A stretch of 64,000 nt of DNA from Bacteroidota bacterium (GCA_020161435.1 JAIUNV010000003.1:372001-436000); one strand, 5' to 3'; numbered from the stretch's first letter, positions 18,034 to 26,745 are shown. Numbers and translations are program-made. Notes: generated from the letters alone by a model not told the origin.

Positions 18034-18410
18034 ATGAAAAAAATCATTAACTGTGTAATTATGGCTTCAATTGTCTTTACGGCAAAAGCTTCTACCCCCC
18101 CCCATTTCTAAAACCATCTAAAGCTGTGAGTAGCATTACTGCAATCATACAGCAGCAAGAACACCAAAGCACGACAGTAGTATGGGAAGACTGTTGTCAA
18201 TTCGCAATTGCTACTGCCAGTGGCTTTGTTGATGGCTGTGATGGCAACTCTTATCCAATTTCTGTTAGCGCATCAGGCTATATGTGTGCCCCAACCTGCA
18301 CTCAAGCCTATTCTTTAGCTTATCAACAGGCTACAGCTGCTGCTATTAACTTGTTCAAAGCTGAGGTGATAAATCCGACCCAAACACCTCCCTGTTCTGA
18401 AATCAATTAG
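18034..18410 (+). pseudogene. Small secreted Cys-rich protein, frame broken at a C9 tract
   Basis: An ATG at 18034 opens a signal peptide (MKKIINCVIMASIVFTAKA), but the frame stops at 18109 just after a run of nine C (18095-18103). One more C would join it to the open frame that continues to 18410, giving a protein of about 125 residues. The mature part has six cysteines (WEDCCQF, VDGCDG, YMCAPTC, PPCSEIN), suggesting disulfides after export. No family recognised. It precedes GLPGLI and TonB-receptor-like genes. The break may be real phase variation, a true mutation or a homopolymer sequencing error. Alternatively, a shorter cytoplasmic form could start at the GTG at 18126. Confidence 0.6.
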
Positions 18411-18427
18411 TCTATACACAATGTAAG

Positions 18428-18449
18428 AATGCTCTGACTCAAGAGCATT
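18428..18449 (+). terminator. Hairpin after the Cys-rich gene
   Basis: AATGCTCT (18428-18435) and AGAGCATT (18442-18449) pair perfectly round six bases; only TCTTC follows, so it may be a weak terminator or attenuator before the GLPGLI gene. Confidence 0.5.
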
Positions 18450-18475
18450 TCTTCAGTATCAATTATTCACACCTG

Positions 18476-18487
18476 CCGGCCTTATCT
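18476..18487. repeat. 12-bp inverted repeat, right copy
   Basis: CCGGCCTTATCT, reverse complement of 18008-18019. Its TATCT overlaps TATCTTTT at 18483-18490, a possible -7 box for the GLPGLI gene. Confidence 0.5.
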
Positions 18488-18496
18488 TTTTTTATT

Positions 18497-19225
18497 ATGA
18501 AAAAAACTACCAAGTACACCACAATATCGTTGACACTCTTTATCGTATTCATGCAGCACATTCATGCTCAGTACGCCCAATGTGTGATTTATAAAGTAAA
18601 TCAAACCTTGCATGTACAGGTGCCAAACAGTAGTCAAAAGCGTGCTGTAGAGTTAGCTTTTACCGGTTATTTATTTGCAGACAGCAATCAATCGCTGTAC
18701 TATCAAGAGCCATTATTTCTGCAAGAATACCCCAAAGGCTATATCATGCTCACTCAAGAAACAGGTGGTGTCTTTTCTCATACGGTTCCCAGTGCTCCAA
18801 GGCAATTGCTCACCTATTTTCGGCTAGACTCTGCCATTAAAAGATCAAGAACTGACTTTATGGATATGGGTATGAATCTTTTCTATCGTTTTGAGCGGGG
18901 CTACCAACAATGGGAAATGACAAATGAAACAAAACAAATCGGAAATCTGAAATCCCAAAAATCTATCCTCAAAAACACCAAAGGTGATACCATATTTGAA
19001 GTATGGTTTTGTGCCGACATTCCTATGGCATTTGGTCCATGGGGTATAATAGATTTACCAGGCCTTGTACTTGAAGCCACACATCTTCCATCCAATATGC
19101 GATTCAGCATAGACACATTCAATCTAAAATGTGAAATACCACCGAACACGTTCTGGCCTCAAGAATTCAATGAGCCATTTACAGATAAGGGTATCATTAG
19201 AAAGCCGAGAACACAAGCCCCCTAA
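18497..19225 (+). CDS. GLPGLI family protein
   Basis: A 242-residue exported protein (signal peptide ending HIHAQ) with the family's signature region in the form GPWGIIDLPGLVLEA near residue 180, preceded by the usual IFEVWFCADIPMAFGP. GLPGLI proteins are confined largely to Bacteroidota, predicted to sit in the periplasm or on the outer membrane, and have no established function; they often stand beside TonB-receptor-like genes, as here. The coding region is AT-richer than flanking housekeeping genes. Confidence 0.85.
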   Translation: MKKTTKYTTISLTLFIVFMQHIHAQYAQCVIYKVNQTLHVQVPNSSQKRAVELAFTGYLFADSNQSLYYQEPLFLQEYPKGYIMLTQETGGVFSHTVPSAPRQLLTYFRLDSAIKRSRTDFMDMGMNLFYRFERGYQQWEMTNETKQIGNLKSQKSILKNTKGDTIFEVWFCADIPMAFGPWGIIDLPGLVLEATHLPSNMRFSIDTFNLKCEIPPNTFWPQEFNEPFTDKGIIRKPRTQAP

Positions 19226-19255
19226 ATTTCATTTTGTTTTCACCCGAAACTATTC

Positions 19256-21991
19256 ATGCACACTCATCAGACACTTAGGTTCTCCCTGATGCAATTACTC
19301 AAAAGCAGATGCTTCATGTTATGTTGTACAATGCTGATGTGCTTTGTTGGCAATACACAACAAACTTCGAAGCAAATCAATATCCAAATTTCAGTATTCG
19401 ATTCGGTGCAACAGCCAGTAACCGGCTTTTTTGTGAAAGCAAAAAACTTGCATTCACAACTCATTTTGTGGTATGCAAATGCTAGCACAAAAAATTATGT
19501 AAACGTACGTATCCCAATGACTACAGACAGCATTGAAATATCTGTATCGGCTGCTGGATTTGACACCTGGAATAAACACATATTGCTTTCACCAACTGAT
19601 ATCGCTTTCCATTGGCGCATAACGCTAATACGATCATCCCGTACTACACTTCCTGATGCACATGTGATAGCATCGCCCACTTGGAAACGTGGCGACACTA
19701 CATTCTTCAGAGTATCAGCCTATACTGATCCAAGTGATCGAAAATTAAAAGACATTATCACCAAACTGCCAGGCTTCGAACTGAATGAAGATGGTAGACT
19801 GTTGTATAAAAGGAAGGCTGTTCAGCAAATCACGATTGACGGCGAAGAAATCTTTGCCGATAAATTACAGCTCATGCTCAATAGCTTTCCAGTGCACGTG
19901 CTTGAACAAATACAAGCGTTGGAAAATCAGACCAACAATCCATTGTTGAAAGGACTGCACAATGAGCAACAAGTTTTTGTGAATCTGGCCTTGAAAAAAG
20001 AAAAACTGAAAGCAGCTTTTGGCGATGGTGAAATTGGTATGGGTACGCAAGGTCGTTATACTATTAGCCCTGTATTGTTTGCACTTTACGGAAAACTCAA
20101 AGGCGGATTGATTGGCAACTACAACAGCCTAGGTGAAGGTTTTGATTGGAAGATGCAAGAGGAAATGAAACAACCGGTTCAACGTGCAGCTGAACCTTGG
20201 ATGTTACAGCCTTCTACCCTTGCCGTTATCAACAATGTAGCAGCAAGAAGATACATCCGAAATGAGCTTTTTGACACAAGGCTTCAATTGAATTGGGCAG
20301 CAGGAAAGTTGATCAAACTAAAAACAGAAATCAATTTTGTTGCTGACAAGCAATCGCAAGAATCTTCGCTTGTGTCATCTTTATTGAATGCAAATACTTT
20401 TTTCGAAAGAACAGAGATTAATAAACTCATAAATAAACCGAGAGCGTTTTTAGTCAATCAGGAAATCATTGCCAAACCAGATTCACTGAGTCAGTGGGTG
20501 TGGCTCATTTCTGCATCAGGAAACTTTAGCAAAAACCAGCGTAGTTCAATGTACAACTATCCAATAGCAGCCAGCGATACTGCATTTCAAGATATGAACA
20601 ATCGCTGGGGTTCGGCACAGTTACATCTACAGTTTACCAAACGCATTCATTCTACTAAAGCAAAAAGATGGTGGATCAGTACGAACACCCAACTCAATCA
20701 ACAAACTGGTATTGGTGTTTCAAATGTTTATCAACAAATTTTTCAACTGCCCGCTAAGTACCATCAATTGGTGCAGCAAATGGATGTTTGGAGAGTGCAT
20801 GCAAATACTGGCATGGAATGGTTGCACAAGCCTCGCAAACGCTTGTTTACCTATGGTATTCAGCTTCAGCATGAAGCCATCCATACTCAACCTTTTCGAT
20901 ATTTTACGCAGCCGACGCAGCCTATTGATAGTTTCATCAGCAATACAGGATCGTTTAAAGATCGCTTTGCCTACACCAATATTTCCATCTACACTTCAAG
21001 CAGCTTTTTGATGCAAGGATGGCCAATCACATTCAAAAGCAATATCGGAGTACAGTTGAATCAATCCAATTACCCGGTTAAAGCAAACCACATACAGCCG
21101 GCTTTACTTGCGGCATTGGAAAGTCGAAAACAAATTGGCAGAAACTGGACGGTAAACATCTCCATAAATGCCGAAGCATCACCATTGAAAGTACATCAGC
21201 AAATTCAATCAGTTTATCCCGTCAGTTTACAGGCGTTTAAATCGTATGCCAATACAAAGCTGCTACAAATTAGCAATGAACTACAGGCAGGTGTATCTTA
21301 TGGCAAAGGGAACACTATGCACCAAGTGTATGGCATTATCAACAGACATTGGAATGGCAATGCCATTTCAAGCAGATATGTTCAGTTTGTACAAGTTGCT
21401 ATTGACTCTTTCAACAGGGTTCCTATGGACGGGTTACATGTAGGCTATAATGTGAACCAAAACTATTTGCAGCATAATTTTCAATGGACAGCATCCATAG
21501 GTTCGTACCAAACAGCAAATCAATATAGCATTTTGGGTGAGATTCTAAGTGGCAAGCTTCAGTCTTTGTGGGGAAGTATCATCCTGATTAAAAGTTGGCA
21601 AAAAAAGTATTACGTTACTACGCAACTACAAGGATCTCATTTCTGGAATATTCCGCCTGCCAAGCTCCAAAAAGGCATTACACAAAAAGTTCTCAACATC
21701 AGCGCCAAACTTAAAAACAGCATGGTTTGGAATAAATGGTTGAAAAGTGAAATGGAAATGAATTGGTTGCTCAACAACATACGCAACCCCAATAGCAATA
21801 AGCTTTTGCTACTCGACTTTGCACTATTGTATACTCTACCGGAAAAGCCTTATAGCTTCAGCATAAAAGCCGAAAACCTGCTTAATGCAAAACGTCTGCA
21901 AACTGTATGGCAAAATCCTGATGCCCAAAGTTTTTTCAGCATTCCGCTTGTTCCACTCAATTTTATGTTGAGTGCCAGAATTGAACTCTAG
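19256..21991 (+). CDS. TonB-dependent-receptor-like outer-membrane protein
   Basis: A 911-residue protein with an N-terminal export signal (cleavage probably near VGNTQQ), then a carboxypeptidase-regulatory-like beta-sandwich (about 35-120), a plug-like region (GDTTFFRVSAY, KLPGFELNEDG, ITIDGEEIFADK, about 145-220) and a long barrel ending in a hydrophobic strand (NFMLSARIEL). No TonB box is obvious, as is common for the GLPGLI-linked branch, so it may be a passive barrel, not an active transporter. It starts 30 bp after the GLPGLI gene, indicating one operon. An alternative ATG lies at 19289. Confidence 0.75.
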   Translation: MHTHQTLRFSLMQLLKSRCFMLCCTMLMCFVGNTQQTSKQINIQISVFDSVQQPVTGFFVKAKNLHSQLILWYANASTKNYVNVRIPMTTDSIEISVSAAGFDTWNKHILLSPTDIAFHWRITLIRSSRTTLPDAHVIASPTWKRGDTTFFRVSAYTDPSDRKLKDIITKLPGFELNEDGRLLYKRKAVQQITIDGEEIFADKLQLMLNSFPVHVLEQIQALENQTNNPLLKGLHNEQQVFVNLALKKEKLKAAFGDGEIGMGTQGRYTISPVLFALYGKLKGGLIGNYNSLGEGFDWKMQEEMKQPVQRAAEPWMLQPSTLAVINNVAARRYIRNELFDTRLQLNWAAGKLIKLKTEINFVADKQSQESSLVSSLLNANTFFERTEINKLINKPRAFLVNQEIIAKPDSLSQWVWLISASGNFSKNQRSSMYNYPIAASDTAFQDMNNRWGSAQLHLQFTKRIHSTKAKRWWISTNTQLNQQTGIGVSNVYQQIFQLPAKYHQLVQQMDVWRVHANTGMEWLHKPRKRLFTYGIQLQHEAIHTQPFRYFTQPTQPIDSFISNTGSFKDRFAYTNISIYTSSSFLMQGWPITFKSNIGVQLNQSNYPVKANHIQPALLAALESRKQIGRNWTVNISINAEASPLKVHQQIQSVYPVSLQAFKSYANTKLLQISNELQAGVSYGKGNTMHQVYGIINRHWNGNAISSRYVQFVQVAIDSFNRVPMDGLHVGYNVNQNYLQHNFQWTASIGSYQTANQYSILGEILSGKLQSLWGSIILIKSWQKKYYVTTQLQGSHFWNIPPAKLQKGITQKVLNISAKLKNSMVWNKWLKSEMEMNWLLNNIRNPNSNKLLLLDFALLYTLPEKPYSFSIKAENLLNAKRLQTVWQNPDAQSFFSIPLVPLNFMLSARIEL

Positions 21992-22032
21992 CAATTATTA
22001 CCTCTAATTACAATCGAATAACGTTTTACTAT

Positions 22033-23331
22033 TTACGCTCTCCCCGCAGCTATTTGCTCCAGTGCATACAACAGCTTGTCGAGGTCTTGGGTGCGGGTGT
22101 ACACATGTGGCGTTACCCTTACGCAATGAATGTTTTCCCAGTTAATGCCTACCGCATGAATCTTGAACTTGTTGAATAGTTTACTATCCAGTTCTTCAGG
22201 CTTCAGGCCATCAATACTTACACCGGCAATGGCGCAGGAGTAAGGCCCTTTTAATGAAGTGTGCAGTTTGACCTTGGGTATTTGTGCAGCTTTTTCGGCC
22301 CAATAGTTTTTGAGGTAACGAATGCGGTCTTCCTTCCGCTGACTGCCAATGGCTTCCTGAAAATTGATGGCTTCACCAATGGCCTGCTCTATGCAAAAGC
22401 TACGGGTACCCAGTGTTTCAAACTTGCGGATATCATCACTCTGCGGCTTATCGTTGCACAACAACGGCCATATTTTTCCAATCTTTTCTTTTTTTATCCA
22501 GAGCAAGCCGTTGCCAATGGGAGCACTCAAAAACTTGTGTAGTGATGTGCCATAATAATCGCCACTCAAATCGGGTATCTTGAAATTGAGCAAGCCAAAA
22601 CTGTGTGCTCCGTCGATGATGACTTCGGCACCACGGCTGTGTGCCATGTCGGCTATTTTTTTCACCGGCAATATTTGCCCTACCCAGTTGACGATGTGGG
22701 TGATGTGCACCACTTTGGTTTTGGGCGTCATGGCTTCCGCAAATTTTTGAACGATGATTTCATCACTTTCAATGGGAAAGTCGAAAGAGATTTGCTTGTA
22801 CACAATACCATCCCGCATTTGGCGCTGCCGCCAGGCTTGTATCATGTTCGGATAGTCCTGCAAGGTGCCAATGACTTCATCGCCTTTCTGCAATGGCAAT
22901 CCAAAAATCACAGTGTTCAACGACTCCGTTGTATTGCGGTTGATGGCAATTTCTTCGGTGCTGCAACCTGCCAGTTGCGCCAGCTTGTAGCGTAGCGGTT
23001 CGCGGTTCATGTCTATTATCCGCCACATGTAGTAGCTCGGTGCCTGATTGGCCAAATCGTTGTAGCGATGCAGCGCTTCCTGCACCACTTTAGGTGCCGG
23101 GCTTACGCCACCATTATTCAAGTTAATGAGGTTTGGGTTGACGGTATATGCTTGCTGAAAAAAGGTCCAGAAGGCTTCATTGCGGGCATCCGACTCTGGG
23201 TTGTCGGCATCGAGCAATTTGTAGGCATCTTCCAAATGAGCGGCGTGCAATTCTTGCAGCAGTGTATTGGCGGTAAATGCCGAAGTGCCCAATACGGCCA
23301 GCTTCTGCATAAATGTACGTCGGTTAGACAT
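22033..23331 (-). CDS. Aminotransferase class V (isopenicillin-N epimerase-like)
   Basis: A 432-residue fold-type I PLP enzyme with a twin-arginine-like leader (MSNRRTFMQKLAVLGTSAF), hence probably exported folded. The Schiff-base lysine is in GTSLHKFLSAPIG; IIDGAHSFGL carries the Asp and His that hold the cofactor; NTTESLNTVIFG binds phosphate. Exported class V enzymes of this kind include epimerases and cysteine desulfurase-like proteins, and the substrate is unknown. The start is sound because the Tat motif follows directly. A G9 tract lies just upstream of the ATG. Confidence 0.82.
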   Translation of the reverse strand: MSNRRTFMQKLAVLGTSAFTANTLLQELHAAHLEDAYKLLDADNPESDARNEAFWTFFQQAYTVNPNLINLNNGGVSPAPKVVQEALHRYNDLANQAPSYYMWRIIDMNREPLRYKLAQLAGCSTEEIAINRNTTESLNTVIFGLPLQKGDEVIGTLQDYPNMIQAWRQRQMRDGIVYKQISFDFPIESDEIIVQKFAEAMTPKTKVVHITHIVNWVGQILPVKKIADMAHSRGAEVIIDGAHSFGLLNFKIPDLSGDYYGTSLHKFLSAPIGNGLLWIKKEKIGKIWPLLCNDKPQSDDIRKFETLGTRSFCIEQAIGEAINFQEAIGSQRKEDRIRYLKNYWAEKAAQIPKVKLHTSLKGPYSCAIAGVSIDGLKPEELDSKLFNKFKIHAVGINWENIHCVRVTPHVYTRTQDLDKLLYALEQIAAGRA

Positions 23332-23338
23332 ATTATAA

Positions 23339-23347
23339 GGGGGGGGG
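23339..23347. repeat. G9 homopolymer in the leader of the class V aminotransferase
   Basis: Nine G on the plus strand (nine C in the mRNA), 7 nt upstream of the ATG at 23331. Length changes would alter the distance between promoter and start codon. Confidence 0.7.
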
Positions 23348-23389
23348 ATAGTTTATACTAAAAGTACAGGATTCATCATTTGCCCCCAT

Positions 23390-23421
23390 AAAAAAACAGC
23401 CGACACCGTAGTGCCGACTGT
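23390..23421 (-). terminator. Terminator downstream of the KdnB-like gene
   Basis: On the minus strand ACAGTCGGCAC and GTGTCGGCTGT pair (two wobbles) round TACG, followed by seven T. It ends transcription of the gene at 23497-24570. Confidence 0.75.
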
Positions 23422-23496
23422 TGTATAATTTGTTTGAATAACTGTGTACAACCGAAATGACAAAGCTGTTTACTGCAAACCTTTCTAACGAATTCG

Positions 23497-24570
23497 TTAC
23501 AGCTTTTCATACAGAGCACGAAGCCTGCTGCGGGTCATTTGTGCTTCCCAATTTTTGCCGAGGGCATTTTCCCACAGTGGTTTCATACCCAGACTTACAT
23601 CTATCATTTTATCAAACTGCTCGTCGGTGAGGTTGGCGCAAATGCCCTTGGGTATTTCGTAACCATCTTTAGCCACCATGCGTTTGAACTCTGCTACACC
23701 TGCAGGATAGAACTCTTCCAACTGATCGAACACAATGCAGTTGCCAATGCCGTGCTTGGTACCCAGCAAATAGCTGAGGCCATAGCTCACAGCATGGGCC
23801 ACACCTACCTGACTGTAAGCAATGCTCATACCACCGGCGTAGCTGGCCATCATCAGTTTGTCGTCGCAGTCATCGGTCCACGCTGGTTCTTCCAAAAACA
23901 CTTCGCGGCAAAGCTGCAACGCCTTTTCACCATAGCTTTTGCTAAACTCATTCAGGTAGGTGCCTTCCAAACTTTCGATGCAATGGATGTAACAATCCAT
24001 GCCGGTATAAAAGCGTTGGTTTTTCGGGGCATCTTTCGTGAGTTCGGGGTCGAGCACTATTTGATCGAATGGGGTAAAATCGCTGTTCATGCCCAGCTTA
24101 CGGGTGGGGCCCGTGAGCACGGTAGTACGGCTTACTTCGGCACCGGTACCACTCAGGGTAGGAATGCCCACTTTGTACACGCCGGGGTGCTTCACCAAAT
24201 CCCAACCCTGATAATCGGCACTGCTGCCGGGGTTGCCCATCATCAGGCTTACGGCTTTGGCCAAATCCATGGTACTGCCGCCACCAATACCAATTACACC
24301 ACTTACGGTGCCATAGGCTTCTTTGAGTTCGCTGGCTATGCGGTCTACCTGCGTGGTTTTGGGTTCGTACGTTACATCGGCATACAGCAACACATCGTTG
24401 CCCCGCAGCGGAATGCGGGTCTCCAACGGCTTGCCCTGAAAATAATGATCAAGTAAAAACACCATGGGGGCACCGGCTTTGCGGTGAGGTGCAATTATTT
24501 CATCCAACTGATTGAAGCTGCCACGGCCATACACCACGTAGCCCACCATTTTAAAGTTTCTGAATTGCAT
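23497..24570 (-). CDS. kdnB: Iron-containing alcohol dehydrogenase, KdnB-like (Kdo 8-oxidase)
   Basis: A 357-residue group III alcohol dehydrogenase. GIGGGSTMDLAKA is the NAD-binding loop, and D-, H-containing segments GMDCYIHCIESLEG and VAHAVSYGL...KHGIGN supply metal ligands. The N terminus (MQFRNFKMVGYVVYGRGSF) and the long conserved YTGMDCYIH block match the KdnB branch, which oxidises the C8 hydroxyl of Kdo as the first step to 8-amino-Kdo; I base this on memory of the family. The partner aminotransferase KdnA is not in the window, so a generic alcohol dehydrogenase remains possible. kdsB, which would use the product, lies 1.1 kb away. Confidence 0.65.
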   Translation of the reverse strand: MQFRNFKMVGYVVYGRGSFNQLDEIIAPHRKAGAPMVFLLDHYFQGKPLETRIPLRGNDVLLYADVTYEPKTTQVDRIASELKEAYGTVSGVIGIGGGSTMDLAKAVSLMMGNPGSSADYQGWDLVKHPGVYKVGIPTLSGTGAEVSRTTVLTGPTRKLGMNSDFTPFDQIVLDPELTKDAPKNQRFYTGMDCYIHCIESLEGTYLNEFSKSYGEKALQLCREVFLEEPAWTDDCDDKLMMASYAGGMSIAYSQVGVAHAVSYGLSYLLGTKHGIGNCIVFDQLEEFYPAGVAEFKRMVAKDGYEIPKGICANLTDEQFDKMIDVSLGMKPLWENALGKNWEAQMTRSRLRALYEKL

Positions 24571-24590
24571 ATTGCTCGGTTAAAGATTGG

Positions 24591-24598
24591 CGAAGATA
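24591..24598 (-). promoter_or_regulatory. Candidate -7 box of the KdnB-like gene
   Basis: TATCTTCG on the minus strand (one mismatch to TAnnTTTG), 20 nt upstream of the ATG at 24570. No -33 TTTG found. Confidence 0.35.
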
Positions 24599-24656
24599 GC
24601 CATTCTACAGAGCCAGCATTCACGAAGACGGGCAGCATGCCCACAACAAAACGGCA

Positions 24657-24684
24657 CAAAAAAGCGGACCCTCGCAGGTCCGCT
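24657..24684 (-). terminator. Minus-strand terminator
   Basis: AGCGGACC (24663-24670) and GGTCCGCT (24677-24684) pair perfectly; on the minus strand a run of T follows. It lies in the gene-free stretch 24571-25049, which otherwise shows no gene, RNA or clear repeat, and could end transcripts from the Crp-type gene. Confidence 0.65.
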
Positions 24685-25032
24685 CTACTCACTCCTCACA
24701 CTCTTACGCCACACACCCTATTAGGAAAAAGTTTAAGGGTCATACTTTTTTTGATGGCTTCGGAAAAAATATAAACAGGTCGCTACGGCAATACATACTT
24801 TTTACAAAGCATGCCTGCTGTTATGGCTTTTCAGCGGTAACTACACAGCCGCAGCGAACACTGTTTTTCTACACCCACCACTATCTTTTTATCTTTTACA
24901 GCAGATCATTTTTGTATATGCAAATATCGCCTGCTGCCAAGCGACTGCTCTGTGCTATATGTCACAATAGCCCGGCGTTAACGGAGTTTTGTCAGAATAA
25001 AATCTAAAAGAAAACAATGTCCTTAACATGAA

Positions 25033-25050
25033 ATTTGCATCAATGCAAAT
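25033..25050. promoter_or_regulatory. Perfect 18-bp palindrome next to a Crp-type gene
   Basis: ATTTGCAT-CA-ATGCAAAT abuts the stop codon of the Crp-type gene. Too AT-rich and without a T-run for a good terminator; it could be a dimeric protein site, but this is unproven. Confidence 0.3.
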
Positions 25051-25646
25051 CAGTTGTTAAGGCGGGCACGAATGCGGCTCAGGCTTTCGCGGCTGGTACC
25101 CAACCAAGATGCCAGTTGCGTAAGCGAAACCCGCTGCAGCAAGTGCGGATGATGAGTGCATACGTGCAAATACCGTTCTTCTGCGGTAAGCTTCTTCAAC
25201 ATTTCGCTGTGTGCTTCTTCGGCTATGTATAACTCTTGAAAAAAACGAAAAGCCGCCTGAGTAAATTCAATGTTTTGCTCAAACATCAACAGATAGTCTG
25301 GTCTCGCCACCTTCAGCAAATTGCAGGCAGAAAGTGTTATCAAGTTCCTGCTGGAAGGTTTTTGCAACCGCAGGCTTTTAAATTCGCTGACGAGTTCATC
25401 TTCAAAATAAAAATGCAGGTTGATTTCACGCCCCTGATTGTCGTGCATGAAACATCGGATGCTGCCTTTTAAAATAAAGTAGAGGTGCCTGCACACTTCT
25501 CCCTCCCGCAACAGGATTGTACTTTTTTTTACCTCCATCAATTCAAAATGCGCCAGAAACTGCTCCAGCGTTTCATTCGAAACAGGCTGTAGCTGGTTCA
25601 TGGCTGCCTTGAACCGTTGCACAAAAGCGATGGGGAAACGATGCAT
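25050..25646 (-). CDS. Crp/Fnr-family transcriptional regulator
   Basis: A 198-residue regulator with an N-terminal cyclic-nucleotide-binding-like beta-barrel (about 25-130; STILLREGEVCRHLYFILKG, REINLHFYFEDELVSEF) and a C-terminal winged helix (SLTQLASWLGTSRESLSRIRARL). No cysteine cluster for an Fe-S centre is present, and the cAMP-contacting Arg/Ser pair is not recognisable, so the ligand is unknown. This small-regulator type is abundant in Bacteroidota. It sits alone between kdsB and the KdnB-like gene. Confidence 0.88.
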   Translation of the reverse strand: MHRFPIAFVQRFKAAMNQLQPVSNETLEQFLAHFELMEVKKSTILLREGEVCRHLYFILKGSIRCFMHDNQGREINLHFYFEDELVSEFKSLRLQKPSSRNLITLSACNLLKVARPDYLLMFEQNIEFTQAAFRFFQELYIAEEAHSEMLKKLTAEERYLHVCTHHPHLLQRVSLTQLASWLGTSRESLSRIRARLNN

Positions 25647-25695
25647 CAGATACTTTGCAGATAAGGGAATAGTTGAGATGAATTGCTCTATAAAA

Positions 25696-26421
25696 TTACA
25701 ACAATCGGGCTGCTCTCTCTAGGTCTTCTGGTGTATCTATTTCTACCCCCATGTAATCTACCACCACCATTTTCAGCGGTATGCCATGCTCGAGGTAGCG
25801 GAGGCATTCTATTTTTTCGGCGGCCTCCAGTGGCGTCATGGCCCAGTTGGTAAAGTTGAGTAGCGCCTGCTTGCGAAAAGCATACACACCAATGTGCTCG
25901 TAATACACCGGCGTCAGGTTTTGGTCGCGGTGGTATGGTATGGGCGAACGGCTAAACAGTAGGCTGTTCATATGCAGGTCTACCGCCACTTTTACATAGT
26001 TGGGATCGGCAATGCTGGCTGCATGCGTCAGCACTTGCATCAGACTGGCCACTTGTACGTTTTGTCCGTCTTCGCCTGCAAATACGTCGAGTAGTTTTTT
26101 GAGTGGTGCGGCTTTTACAAATGGCTCATCACCCTGCACATTTACCACAATGTCTACCTCCATATCGGCCACAGCTTCGGCTATGCGGTCACTGCCACTC
26201 TCGTGTTGGCGGATGCTCATTTTGGCCTTGCCACCGTGCTGCACTATTTCGTTGTAAATGATGTCGCTGTCGGTTACCACCATCACTTCATCAAACAAGC
26301 CCGTGGCTACGGTATTGTCGTAGGTATGGCGTATAACGGATTTATTACCCAGCTGCTGCATGAGCTTGGCGGGAAAACGGGTGGCCGCATAGCGGGCCGG
26401 TATCATGGCAATGGTCTTCAT
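25696..26421 (-). CDS. kdsB: 3-deoxy-manno-octulosonate cytidylyltransferase KdsB
   Basis: KdsB activates Kdo with CTP to CMP-Kdo for lipopolysaccharide inner-core synthesis. The 241-residue protein has the nucleotide-binding start IPARYAATRFPAKLM, the SDRIAEAV and NVQGDEPFV motifs (Mg and CTP binding), and KIECLRYLEHG near the C terminus, all expected of the family at full length. It ends just before the Crp-type gene region and starts 16 bp after the thiamine-binding-like gene, so it is likely cotranscribed with it. In organisms with KdnB/KdnA, KdsB may prefer 8-amino-Kdo. Confidence 0.93.
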   Translation of the reverse strand: MKTIAMIPARYAATRFPAKLMQQLGNKSVIRHTYDNTVATGLFDEVMVVTDSDIIYNEIVQHGGKAKMSIRQHESGSDRIAEAVADMEVDIVVNVQGDEPFVKAAPLKKLLDVFAGEDGQNVQVASLMQVLTHAASIADPNYVKVAVDLHMNSLLFSRSPIPYHRDQNLTPVYYEHIGVYAFRKQALLNFTNWAMTPLEAAEKIECLRYLEHGIPLKMVVVDYMGVEIDTPEDLERAARLL

Positions 26422-26436
26422 AAATATGCGGTACGT

Positions 26437-26733
26437 TTATCGGTGCTTAGCGGTTTTTTGTTGCATGGTTACCGCTTGTGCTGGTGCTATATGCAGCTGA
26501 ATGTTCAACACCCACTCGGCCGAGCTGTTTGCCGCCATCCATGCATTGATGCGGTGAATGAGGGCCATCACCTCTTCATACGATCCTTCTACAGAAGTAC
26601 CAAACGGGCCCACTTCGTAGGCCAATCCTGAAGTGCGGATGAGGGCAATGGCTTCGTCGATGATGCCCATGGCTTTGTCAGCATCTTGTATGGGTACCAG
26701 TTGAATGGAGGCGTTGATGGGAAGTGTATGCAT
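26437..26733 (-). CDS. MTH1187/YkoF-type thiamine-binding family protein
   Basis: A 98-residue protein of the DUF77 (MTH1187) family. The ferredoxin-like fold is reflected in INASIQLVPI, the helix DKAMGIIDEAIALIRTSGL, YEVGPFGTSVEG and the helix YEEVMALIHRINAW. Family members bind thiamine or its pieces as tetramers, but no thiamine gene or TPP riboswitch is nearby. The gene lies 9 bp after the LpxR-like gene yet has TAACTTCG 4 nt before its ATG, a possible own promoter. Confidence 0.8.
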   Translation of the reverse strand: MHTLPINASIQLVPIQDADKAMGIIDEAIALIRTSGLAYEVGPFGTSVEGSYEEVMALIHRINAWMAANSSAEWVLNIQLHIAPAQAVTMQQKTAKHR

Positions 26734-26737
26734 GCTG

Positions 26738-26745
26738 CGAAGTTA
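26738..26745 (-). promoter_or_regulatory. Candidate -7 box abutting the thiamine-binding gene
   Basis: TAACTTCG on the minus strand ends 4 nt before the ATG at 26733; it overlaps the stop codon of the upstream gene. Transcription from it would start at or near the ATG. Confidence 0.3.

Noticed and set aside
24484..24774. 96-codon plus-strand frame overlapping the KdnB-like gene start
   Set aside because: Overlaps the gene and a terminator hairpin; no signal or family.
26437..26733. TPP riboswitch for the thiamine-binding-like gene
   Set aside because: No CTGAGA-type conserved core upstream; the gene follows another gene closely.
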